Part shown: in pieces, positions 7,997 to 14,301 of the stretch
How positions within the stretch are numbered: the first letter of the stretch is position 1
How the letters are laid out: the number at the start of each line of letters is the position of its first letter
Origin: Prevotella sp. UBA6447
GTDB lineage: Bacteria > Bacteroidota > Bacteroidia > Bacteroidales > Bacteroidaceae
Length of the DNA: 14,301 bases
NCBI GenBank assembly: GCA_002437115.1
Contig: DJOD01000005.1
Coordinates: 1-14,301 of the forward strand
Reading direction: 5' to 3'
Program-made: the position numbers and the translations under genes
The notes under the pieces: generated by a model
What the model was told of the DNA's origin: nothing
The model's database searches: none
What the model saw: the letters and a program-made list of their open reading frames with translations, nothing else

Positions 7997-8008
7997 TATT
8001 TTGAGACT

Positions 8009-8038
8009 ATGCGCCTCTATCCCCCCCTTGGTGCGCAT
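8009..8038. repeat. Short inverted repeat around a C7 run
   Basis: ATGCGC (8009-8014) pairs with GCGCAT (8033-8038). The 18-base loop holds a run of seven C at 8021-8027. It sits between two stronger hairpins and has no T-tract, so it is not a terminator. Confidence 0.35.
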
Positions 8039-8046
8039 GGTTTCAT

Positions 8047-8083
8047 AAAACGGCAAGTGCTTAGTGTAGCGCTTTGCCGTTTT
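8047..8083. terminator. Bidirectional terminator-like hairpin
   Basis: AAAACGGCAA (8047-8056) pairs with TTGCCGTTTT (8074-8083), and GTGC/GCGC extends the stem inside past one bulged T. A-tract before and T-tract after make it work in both directions. Confidence 0.6.
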
Positions 8084-8162
8084 AAATTTTCACCAGTTGA
8101 GAGCCATATTCTTGTAAGTGGGCAGCACTAACCGCTGTTGCGGACGCGCCCCTCATACAGAA

Positions 8163-8202
8163 AACAACGGCTTAAATTCCTGTTGGGATTTAAGCCGTTG
8201 TT
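8163..8202. terminator. 15-bp hairpin, terminator of the minus-strand unknown gene
   Basis: AACAACGGCTTAAAT (8163-8177) pairs perfectly with ATTTAAGCCGTTGTT (8188-8202) around a 10-base loop. On the minus strand it lies about 80 nt after the stop of the gene at 8283-8933 and is followed by a T-rich TTTTCTG tail. Confidence 0.65.
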
Positions 8203-8282
8203 ACTTATTTGTTGATTGCAAGTCTGCCTTCAAGGTCACTTAACGAGACGCTTGCCGTGTAATTGAGTTGCGCAGCCCTTGG

Positions 8283-8933
8283 TCACTTGCCAAGCTTGGA
8301 CTTGGCCTTTTCCACGTCCTCGTCCTTGGGGCGTGGCTCTTTCTTGGCCAGCATCACCACCTGGAAAACGAAGTTAGTGACCCACTCGCGCGAGAATCCC
8401 AGCCGTTGGTTGTACTTGCGTATGCCCAGCACGGCCTTCACTACGCCTGGGTCGGTGTAGTCGTTGCGGTCGAAGATGTCGCCCACAGTCTTTTGCGTCA
8501 TGGCGTAAATGGATTTTTTGAAGATGGAAGGCACACGGAGTTTAAACTTCATGAGGTTTCCGATGAGCATCATCAGGTCTTGCGTGAAGTTTTGGAACTG
8601 TATGAGGTATACTTGCACGTCGGGCAAACGGTGGCAGTTGCGTCGTATACTCTGGTCGATTTCCTTGAAAAAGGAGTCGTCGGTTCCGTAGATCTCTTTC
8701 ATCATCTTCTTGCAGTGGCTCTTCTCGCCCACACCCAGCTTGTTGTTCTGTGTGGGCACATGGAGTGTTGACTTGAAAAGGCGAAGGTCGGGCAACATGC
8801 CGATGTTGGTGATGCCCAGCTGGGCTGCCAGCGTGGCTTGGAAGTAGACGCGCACGAGAGTCATGTAGTCTTCCATACCGCCAGTCTTGGCTTCCTGTTG
8901 CTTGGAGCCGAAAATCTTAGATAGTAATCCCAT
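8283..8933 (-). CDS. Conserved-looking soluble protein of unknown function
   Basis: A 216-residue protein that I do not recognise. It has no signal peptide and no membrane segment, so it is probably cytoplasmic. It starts MGLLSKIFGSK, a short amphipathic N-terminus, followed by a polar linker (~11-19) and a mostly helical body. The C-terminal ~15 residues are charged and Lys-rich (KKEPRPKDEDVEKAKSKLGK). I chose the ATG at 8933 over one 20 codons upstream because the longer version would begin inside the stretch just downstream of the promoter and has no start-site features. A textbook promoter and a 15-bp terminator show that it is a single-gene transcription unit, convergent with aspS. Function is unknown. 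Confidence 0.8.
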   Translation of the reverse strand: MGLLSKIFGSKQQEAKTGGMEDYMTLVRVYFQATLAAQLGITNIGMLPDLRLFKSTLHVPTQNNKLGVGEKSHCKKMMKEIYGTDDSFFKEIDQSIRRNCHRLPDVQVYLIQFQNFTQDLMMLIGNLMKFKLRVPSIFKKSIYAMTQKTVGDIFDRNDYTDPGVVKAVLGIRKYNQRLGFSREWVTNFVFQVVMLAKKEPRPKDEDVEKAKSKLGK

Positions 8934-8979
8934 AATATTTTTCAAACAGTTTTTCTTTTCTTGTCTTGTTTGTGTGGTG

Positions 8980-9010
8980 CAAAAATACAACAATAAGGTG
9001 AGAAAACAAA
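8980..9010 (-). promoter_or_regulatory. Consensus Bacteroidota promoter of the unknown gene
   Basis: On the minus strand TTTG (complement of 9007-9010) is followed after exactly 19 nt by TATTTTTG (complement of 8980-8987), a full match to TTTG-N19-TAnnTTTG. The start codon at 8933 lies about 46 nt downstream. Confidence 0.7.
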
Positions 9011-9063
9011 ACGTTTGTCATAATTTTGTTCATAAAGACGCGGCTTGTTACAAGAAAAAATCG

Positions 9064-9071
9064 TAACTTTG
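9064..9071 (+). promoter_or_regulatory. -7 element of the rmlA-wzc-HAD operon
   Basis: TAACTTTG matches TAnnTTTG, 44 nt before the rmlA ATG. The nearest TTG (9045-9047) is only 16 nt upstream, shorter than usual. The region back to 8987 also carries the divergent promoter of the unknown gene. Confidence 0.55.
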
Positions 9072-9115
9072 TCGCCGAAATTAAGGTACCATATTTTTAA
9101 GCTCAACGACACACA

Positions 9116-9994
9116 ATGAAAGGAATCGTATTAGCGGGGGGAAGCGGAACACGCCTGTACCCCATCACCAAGGGCGTGAGCAAGCAGCTCATTCCCATTT
9201 TTGACAAGCCCATGATTTATTACCCGGTGTCGGTCTTGATGCTGGCTGGCATCCGCGACATACTCATCATCTCCACGCCCTATGACCTTCCCGGTTTCCG
9301 CCGCCTGCTGGGCGATGGGCATGAGCTGGGCGTGCGTTTTGAGTATGCTGAGCAGCCCAGCCCCGACGGATTGGCGCAGGCGTTCATCATCGGCGCTGAC
9401 TTCATTGGCTCCGACAGCGTGTGCCTCGTCTTGGGCGACAACATCTTCTACGGTTCTGGTTTTACGGGCTTGCTGCGTCACTGCGTCGAAGAGGTTGAGA
9501 AAGGCGGCAAGGCGTCTGTCTTCGGCTATTGGGTCAACGATCCCGAACGCTATGGCGTGGCAGAGTTTGACGGTCAAGGCAACTGCCTCAGCATTGAGGA
9601 GAAGCCTGCTCACCCCAAGAGCAACTATGCTGTCGTGGGACTCTACTTCTATCCCAACAGTGTGGTCGACATAGCCCGCCATATCAAGCCCAGTCCCAGA
9701 GGCGAGCTTGAGATTACCACCGTCAACCAGTGTTACTTGGAGCGGGGCATCTTGAAGGTGCAGACATTGCCACGCGGTTTCGCCTGGCTCGACACAGGCA
9801 CACACGACAGCCTCTCGGAGGCCAGCACCTTCATCGAGGTCATTGAGAAGCGTCAGGGACTGAAGGTGGCCTGCCTCGAGGAAATTGCCTACAAGCAAAG
9901 GTGGATAGGACGCGAAGAGTTGCGCCAGGTGGCGCAGCCCATGGCCAAGAACGGTTATGGCCAATACCTGTTACGGCTGGCCGACGAAGGTTGA
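9116..9994 (+). CDS. rfbA: Glucose-1-phosphate thymidylyltransferase
   Basis: A 292-residue RmlA/RfbA enzyme that joins dTTP and glucose-1-phosphate into dTDP-glucose, the first step to dTDP-rhamnose and other dTDP-sugars. It shows the nucleotide-binding loop GGSGTRLYPIT (8-18), LGDNIFYG with metal ligand D108, SIEEKP (159-164), GELEITTVNQCYL (197-208) and WLDTGTHDSL with D226. Length and motifs fit the homotetrameric family. It is the first gene of the operon and is followed after 61 nt by the Wzc-like kinase. The other three rhamnose genes (rmlB, rmlC, rmlD) are not in the window, so they must lie elsewhere, or this copy feeds another dTDP-sugar. Confidence 0.97.
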   Translation: MKGIVLAGGSGTRLYPITKGVSKQLIPIFDKPMIYYPVSVLMLAGIRDILIISTPYDLPGFRRLLGDGHELGVRFEYAEQPSPDGLAQAFIIGADFIGSDSVCLVLGDNIFYGSGFTGLLRHCVEEVEKGGKASVFGYWVNDPERYGVAEFDGQGNCLSIEEKPAHPKSNYAVVGLYFYPNSVVDIARHIKPSPRGELEITTVNQCYLERGILKVQTLPRGFAWLDTGTHDSLSEASTFIEVIEKRQGLKVACLEEIAYKQRWIGREELRQVAQPMAKNGYGQYLLRLADEG

Positions 9995-10055
9995 GGGCTA
10001 CCGTGCTGAGGAACAAAAGAGAACAAGAATCAGACAAAACAGACAAACAAGCAAT

Positions 10056-12593
10056 ATGGAAGAAAACAAAATCTTGGACGTGGCACAAACCACACCACAA
10101 GAGGAAGAATCATCCAGCATCGATTTCGCGCTGATCTACCGCACGGTGGTGCTCAACTGGAAGTGGTTCGTGCTGTCGGTCATCATTTGCCTCGGCGTGG
10201 CAGCTGTCTATCTGCGCTACACAACACCTGTGTACCAGGCTTTCGCTAAGCTGCTCATCAAGGACAACAACGACCAGCAGTCGAACACCAATCGCGCGTC
10301 GACCATGCTTAACTCGGCCACTTTGGGCATCATGTCCAATTCCGCGGGCATCGACAACGAGATGGAAATTCTCACCTCTCACTCGCTGGCCGAGCAGGTA
10401 GTCAGAGACTTGAAGATTTATACCACTTATTATGCAGTGGGCAAGGTGAAAGACAACCTGCTATATAAGGACCAGTATGTGAGTGTCGACATGGATCCCG
10501 CTCACCTCGAGCGCCTCAATGCCCCTGTGGTCATGGAAATTTTGCGCGAGAAAGGCAAGTACCATGTGACGGGTACCTACTACGTGCCCGTGAACGAGGA
10601 TACGGCCGACGGCCCCTACACTATAGACAAGACCGTCAGCACTCTGCCGGCCACCATCGGCACGCGGGCAGGCATTCTCAGCCTTACGGCCAATGGTGTA
10701 GTGCCCATGCCCGACGGAGCCAGGATGAAAGTCATCATGACATCGCCTAAGATGATGGCGAACAAGTATGCGGGTGCGCTCTCTGTGAGCCAGACCAGCA
10801 AGACCACTACCATCGCGCAGCTCGTGCTCAAGGACGAAAACCCACAACGTGCCGTCGACTACCTGCAGCAATTGGCCATCTGTTACAATCGCCAGGCCAA
10901 TGAGGACAAGAATGAGATTGCCATGCGTACTGAAGAGTTTATAAACGGCCGACTGGAGAAGATCAACGCTGAGCTCGGAAGCACCGAGGGTGCCCTCGAG
11001 AACTACAAGCGCCGCAACAATATGGTGGAACTCAAGCTCAATGCCGGCCAGGCCGTAGCCAACGCCGACCAGTATTCGCAGAAGCTCACAGAAGCCAACG
11101 TCCAGGTGGCCTTGCTACAGGAAATGCGCCAGTACATGAACAATCCCAACAACAAGTATGAGGCTTTGCCCTCCAATGTGGGACTTACCGACCAGAGCGC
11201 CACTGAGCTTATAAACGACTACAATGACATCGTGCAGAAGCGCAATTTCTTGTTGCAGAGCGCCAGCGAGTCATCGCCCTCTGTGGTGCCTCTCACCCAG
11301 CAGCTTGACGAGCTCGACCGTGCCATCAGGCGCGCCCTCAATCAGGCTAACCGCAACCTCGACATACAGCGCAATTCGGTTGCCTCACAATATGGCAAGT
11401 ACCAGGGTCAGGTGGGCGAGACTCCAGAGCAAGAGCGTATGCTCACCCAGATCGGTCGCCAGCAGGAGGTGAAGTCGGGTCTCTACTTGATGCTTCTTCA
11501 GAAGCGCGAGGAAAACTCCATCTCCCTCGCTGCAACTGCCGACAAGGGTAAGCTCATTGATGCCCCCGCAGCGGGCGGGCGCGTCAGTCCCAAGAAGCCC
11601 ATCATCATGATGATAGCTCTCGTGTTGGGCCTTGGCATACCGGCGCTTGTACTCTTCCTTATACAGTTCTTCCGTTACAAGATTGAGGGTCATGAGGATG
11701 TGGCACGCCTCACTTCGCTACCCATCCTGGCCGACGTGGCTGTGGCTTCAGACACGGCCAAGACCAAGGCCGACATCGTGGTGCACGAGAACAAGAACAA
11801 TCAGATGGAGGAAATCTTCCGTTCCATGCGCACCAACCTCCAGTTTATGCTTGGCGAGCGCGAGAAGGTCATCATGTTTACCTCATCCACCTCGGGTGAA
11901 GGCAAGACGTTCAATGCTGCTAACCTGGCCGTGTCGTTTGCCTTGCTGGGCAAGAAGGTGTTGCTTGTGGGTCTCGACATCCGTAAGCCGCGTTTGGCCG
12001 AACTGCTCGAAATTGACGACAAGCAGCATGGCATCACCAGCTTGCTCGTCAAGGACAACCCCACGTGGGACGACATACAGGCACAGACACTGCCCTCGGG
12101 CATCAACAACAATCTCAATGTGCTCATGGCCGGTATCATACCGCCGAATCCGGCAGAGTTGGTGGCTCGTAAGAGCCTCGACGAGATTTTCGCAGAATTG
12201 CGCGCCCACTACGACTATATCATTGTCGACACGGCTCCTGTAGGGCTTGTCACCGACACGTTGCAGATTAGTCGTGTGTGCGATGCCACAGTTTTCGTTT
12301 GCCGTGCCGATTTCACCCCGAAGGACAGTTTTGAGATGATCAACGGCCTTAACGCTGAGAAGAAGTTGCCTAAGATGAGCATCGTCATTAACGGCATTGA
12401 TATGTCGAAGAAGAAGTATGGCTATTACTATGGCTACGGAAAGTATGGCAAGTATGGCCGTTACGCCCGTTATGGTCATTATGGCAGCTACGGTAAGTAT
12501 GGAAGATATAGTTCCTATGGCAGTTACGGAAACTATGGTAACTACAGCAACAGCCATTACGGCGACAAAAACGACACATCCATCAAACGTTAA
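10056..12593 (+). CDS. Wzc-like polysaccharide co-polymerase and tyrosine autokinase
   Basis: An 845-residue inner-membrane protein controlling chain length and export of capsule or exopolysaccharide. Order: short cytoplasmic N-terminus; TM1 (~37-53); Wzz-type periplasmic domain; a long coiled-coil-prone region (~290-500) with the GNVR-like part; TM2 (~516-539); then a cytoplasmic BY-kinase domain. The kinase shows Walker A SSTSGEGKT (K617), the Walker A' block LLVGLDIRKPRL (D641) and Walker B IIVDTAP (D725). The tail carries 18 tyrosines between Y788 and Y835, mostly as YGx, the autophosphorylation cluster. In Walker A' the first acidic residue often found (DxD) is G639. I chose the ATG at 10056 (MEENKILD) because an earlier in-frame ATG lies inside rmlA. 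Wza and a phosphatase are absent nearby. Confidence 0.95.
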   Translation: MEENKILDVAQTTPQEEESSSIDFALIYRTVVLNWKWFVLSVIICLGVAAVYLRYTTPVYQAFAKLLIKDNNDQQSNTNRASTMLNSATLGIMSNSAGIDNEMEILTSHSLAEQVVRDLKIYTTYYAVGKVKDNLLYKDQYVSVDMDPAHLERLNAPVVMEILREKGKYHVTGTYYVPVNEDTADGPYTIDKTVSTLPATIGTRAGILSLTANGVVPMPDGARMKVIMTSPKMMANKYAGALSVSQTSKTTTIAQLVLKDENPQRAVDYLQQLAICYNRQANEDKNEIAMRTEEFINGRLEKINAELGSTEGALENYKRRNNMVELKLNAGQAVANADQYSQKLTEANVQVALLQEMRQYMNNPNNKYEALPSNVGLTDQSATELINDYNDIVQKRNFLLQSASESSPSVVPLTQQLDELDRAIRRALNQANRNLDIQRNSVASQYGKYQGQVGETPEQERMLTQIGRQQEVKSGLYLMLLQKREENSISLAATADKGKLIDAPAAGGRVSPKKPIIMMIALVLGLGIPALVLFLIQFFRYKIEGHEDVARLTSLPILADVAVASDTAKTKADIVVHENKNNQMEEIFRSMRTNLQFMLGEREKVIMFTSSTSGEGKTFNAANLAVSFALLGKKVLLVGLDIRKPRLAELLEIDDKQHGITSLLVKDNPTWDDIQAQTLPSGINNNLNVLMAGIIPPNPAELVARKSLDEIFAELRAHYDYIIVDTAPVGLVTDTLQISRVCDATVFVCRADFTPKDSFEMINGLNAEKKLPKMSIVINGIDMSKKKYGYYYGYGKYGKYGRYARYGHYGSYGKYGRYSSYGSYGNYGNYSNSHYGDKNDTSIKR
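12435..12551 (+). repeat. 9-bp periodic repeat coding the tyrosine tail of the Wzc homologue
   Basis: Thirteen consecutive 9-base units start with TAT or TAC and code for tyrosine, a small residue (Gly, Ala or Ser), then a variable residue. Third bases vary between units, so the repeat has been kept by selection on protein rather than by recent duplication. Loss or gain of units would change tail length without breaking the frame. Confidence 0.75.
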
Positions 12594-12607
12594 CGCAACG
12601 ACTGCAC

Positions 12608-13039
12608 ATGACTATCGCCATTGATTTTGACGGAACTATCGTAGAGGACCGCTACCCGGCCATCGGCCCTGAGCGGCCCTTTGCCACAGAGACTCTTCGC
12701 ATGCTCATCCAAGACCGCCACCGGCTTATCCTATGGACTGTGCGCGAAGGAGACCGCTTGCAGGAGGCAGTAGACTGGTGTCATGAGCGAGGTGTCGACT
12801 TTTGGGCCGTCAATCGCGATTATCCAGAGGAGTTGGCATCCAACAACAACCATTTCAGTCGGAAAATCAAGGCTGACTATTTCATAGATGACCGGGCTGT
12901 GACCGGACTACCCGATTGGGGGCTGATCTATCGCATCATACACGACCACAAGACCTACGCCCAGTTGCTCCGCGAGAGCATGGGACAACCAGACCCTGAT
13001 GACAGGCCGCGCAAGCGGCACTGGTGGCAGATAGGGTGA
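12608..13039 (+). CDS. Small HAD-superfamily hydrolase
   Basis: A 143-residue HAD-fold phosphatase-like protein with no cap domain. Motif I is DFDGT with nucleophile D6 and D8, motif II is ILWTVREG with T44, a lysine for motif III lies in SRKIKAD (K86 or K88), and motif IV is FIDDRAVTG with D94/D95, so the active site looks complete. It resembles the compact HAD proteins of Bacteroides (BT0820-like); the substrate is unknown. It begins only 14 nt after the Wzc homologue's stop and ends before a strong terminator, so it is very likely the last gene of that operon. That context allows a role on a sugar phosphate or nucleotide, but this is inference. The Trp/Arg/His-rich C-terminus (RKRHWWQIG) is basic. 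Confidence 0.88.
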   Translation: MTIAIDFDGTIVEDRYPAIGPERPFATETLRMLIQDRHRLILWTVREGDRLQEAVDWCHERGVDFWAVNRDYPEELASNNNHFSRKIKADYFIDDRAVTGLPDWGLIYRIIHDHKTYAQLLRESMGQPDPDDRPRKRHWWQIG

Positions 13040-13049
13040 GGATATTCTC

Positions 13050-13084
13050 GCAGAAGGCTCGCACGCATGGTGCGAGCCTTCTGC
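13050..13084 (+). terminator. Terminator of the rmlA-wzc-HAD operon
   Basis: GCAGAAGGCTCGCAC (13050-13064) pairs perfectly with GTGCGAGCCTTCTGC (13070-13084) around GCATG, 11 nt after the HAD stop. The T-tract that follows is weak (GCTTTCTAT). Confidence 0.7.
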
Positions 13085-13292
13085 GCTTTCTATGACGGAA
13101 TGTTTTTTGCCTAACCGCTACTTACTTTCCGCAATATGGTTGGTAAAGAAATACGCAAAGGTGAAAATTGTGTCAAATGAGGGTGTAGACGTATTTTTCT
13201 ACCTCAGAAAATCATTTTTATACAGCAATTCGAATGAAAAAAGCCAATTTTGCAACCGAATCCTTTTCATTACTGCAAAAACCTGTATAACA

Positions 13293-14086
13293 ATGACGAA
13301 GAAAAACCGAATGAAATGTGTGTTTACGGCTCTTTTTGCCTGGGTGGTTTTCATGCCATCTTGGGCTGGCAAGGAACCGCCTACTCCCTTGAAGGTGGGC
13401 ATCAAGTGGTGTCGTGGACACGTGTGAACGCCACCACACATGAGTATGTGCAGCATATCAAGGCCAACGAACAACTGCGCGCCACAGAAAGGACCAACAT
13501 CGACTTTGTGGTAAGCTACGCCTACGGCAAATCGGCCACACAGCTCACGACCTTCATGCCCAACAATGACAAGAACTACAGGATGATCATGGAATGTGGT
13601 GTAGAAGAGAACGGTTGTCATGTGTATCCCTTTACTGCCTTGACCACCAACACGGCTTTCAGCTATTACGATTATGTGGGACCCGACAGTCATGGCCTGT
13701 ACGACATGACTTCGACAAAGGGCGTTGTCACTCCACATAATGAATCCACGCGCAGCCTCATCCGCTCGCAGAACCGTCTGCTTAACAGTGTGATGCAGGA
13801 CGTGGCAACCAAAGCTGCCGGAAAGGGGATGAAGATACATAACGGGACAGGTAAGGACGCGTCGCCCACCAAGGGCGTTATGGCTGCGAAACTTGAGCCC
13901 CTGTCGCCCACCCATGCCATTAGCATCTGCCGCAGCGACTCAGAGTTGGTGTTGCTCACCGTGCAGTGCGGCAACCCAAGGCAGGCCTTGCGTGCGGAGC
14001 ACCACGTTACGACCGGGCATTTATATACGCAACAGCAAGAAAATCAGCATATCACAACGTTCAACCCATTAAGAAATCATGAATAA
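13293..14086 (+). pseudogene. Frameshifted gene for an unknown exported protein
   Basis: The ATG at 13293 gives a clear signal peptide (MTKKNRMK, hydrophobic core, PSWA|G) but this frame stops after 44 codons at TGA 13425-13427. The -1 frame is open through the same place and continues to TAA 14084-14086, giving about 225 residues with ordinary protein composition (VSWTRVNATTHEYVQ, NEQLRATERTNIDFVVSYAY). A one-base loss somewhere between 13368 and 13424, for example one G at 13408-13409, would join the two into about 264 residues. The -1 frame alone has no signal peptide, so I prefer the frameshift reading. The family is not recognised. It overlaps the next secreted gene by 8 nt. Confidence 0.6.
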
Positions 14087-14228
14087 ATCAGTATGCCTTT
14101 GGGTGGCCTCTCTGTTCATAATCAGTGTGCATGCAATTGCCCAACAGAAGAGTTTCAAACCTGGCTTGACATGGAAAGACGTGACTTATCTCACTGAAGT
14201 TTCCCACCCCTTTATTATCAGAGAGTGA
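14079..14228 (+). CDS. Short secreted protein, possibly truncated
   Basis: A 49-codon gene that starts inside the end of the preceding one (ATG overlapping its final codons by 8 nt), as in translationally coupled genes. It begins with a good signal peptide (MNKSVCLW, hydrophobic core, VHAIA|QQ). The mature part is only about 27 residues. KPGLTW shortly after the cleavage site resembles KVGIKW in the same place of the upstream protein, which hints that the two are related and that this one should be much longer. The stop at 14226-14228 lies within an inverted repeat. It may be cut by a nonsense mutation, an insertion or a read error. Function is unknown. Confidence 0.5.
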   Translation: MNKSVCLWVASLFIISVHAIAQQKSFKPGLTWKDVTYLTEVSHPFIIRE

Positions 14229-14267
14229 GCACTATACAAAATTTCTAACTCTCTGAGAGAAAGTGCT
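14218..14267. repeat. Two interleaved inverted repeats at the right edge
   Basis: TCAGAGAG (14218-14225) is the inverse of CTCTCTGA (14249-14256), and AGCACT (14228-14233) of AGTGCT (14262-14267). The pairs interleave rather than nest, so they do not form a simple hairpin. They begin exactly where the secreted gene stops, and could be a terminator, an operator or the end of an inserted element. Confidence 0.35.
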
Positions 14268-14301
14268 TTTAACGTTTACGGTAGGTTCTATTAATTTGCA
14301 A

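Larger units (their letters stand above)
7848..8282. other. 435-nt convergent gap rich in hairpins
   Basis: This gap lies between the stop codons of aspS and the unknown minus-strand gene. No gene of credible length or start lies in it. It holds five clear inverted repeats (7887-7902, 7967-7996, 8009-8038, 8047-8083, 8163-8202), a weaker nested one (7923-7954: ATCTT/AAGAT around TCGC/GCGA), and a run of seven C at 8021-8027. Two hairpins next to the genes explain termination. The others could be extra terminators or part of a structured RNA. Confidence 0.55.

Noticed and set aside
8009..8140. Small plus-strand frame of about 40 codons in the convergent gap
   Set aside because: It runs through two hairpins and a C7 run, has no promoter or start-site features and resembles no protein.
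9131..9964. 277-codon minus-strand frame opposite rmlA
   Set aside because: A complete shadow of an unmistakable enzyme gene, with no protein-like motifs.
13199..13915. 238-codon minus-strand frame opposite the frameshifted exported gene
   Set aside because: The plus-strand reading has a real signal peptide and an operon-like overlap with the next gene; the minus-strand frame has neither.
1..14301. CRISPR arrays, tRNA and rRNA genes
   Set aside because: No regularly spaced direct repeats with spacers and no cloverleaf or rRNA-like sequence were seen on reading both strands.

Overview
The window most likely comes from the chromosome of a Bacteroidales bacterium, probably of the Prevotella group. 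The evidence is Bacteroidota-type promoters (TAnnTTTG -7 elements, one with a TTTG at exactly 19 nt spacing), weak Shine-Dalgarno sites, two Bacteroidota-style tyrosine recombinases, a lipoprotein with acidic residues just after the lipobox cysteine, a GH105 glycan hydrolase, and a Wzc-type kinase with a long YGx tail. The genus is an inference; no marker here fixes it.

Layout. (1) 1-2862, minus strand, visibly more AT-rich than the rest: the first codons of an unknown gene with its own promoter at the left edge, then two related full-length tyrosine recombinases in one operon. This looks like the integrase end of a mobile island or a DNA-inversion module. (2) 2863-3116: AT-rich leader with the recombinase promoter and a short direct repeat. 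(3) 3117-5179, minus strand: a secreted GH105 unsaturated glucuronyl/galacturonyl hydrolase coupled through a 4-nt ATGA overlap to an acyltransferase-3 membrane protein. (4) 5301-5893: a divergent surface lipoprotein gene broken by a one-base frameshift. (5) 6093-7847: intact aspS, convergent with an unrecognised 216-residue soluble protein (8283-8933, minus); the 435-nt gap between them is full of hairpins. (6) 9116-13039, plus strand: rmlA/rfbA, a Wzc-like co-polymerase/tyrosine autokinase and a small HAD hydrolase, closed by a 15-bp terminator hairpin. This is a polysaccharide-export fragment without rmlBCD, wza or a phosphatase in view. (7) 13293-14228: two overlapping genes for unknown exported proteins, the first frameshifted and the second only 49 codons long, ending in inverted repeats at the right edge.

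How the genes fit together. rmlA supplies dTDP-glucose for nucleotide sugars and the Wzc homologue controls chain length and export of the polymer. GH105 and the acyltransferase may belong to uptake or modification of acidic glycans. The recombinases, broken lipoprotein and broken exported genes mark the accessory, fast-changing parts around conserved genes such as aspS.

I found no convincing undescribed multi-gene system. The items most worth a second look are the paired recombinases with their promoter/repeat context, the two single-base frameshifts in exported proteins, the hairpin cluster after aspS, the GH105-acyltransferase coupling, and the truncated tandem secreted genes at the right edge.
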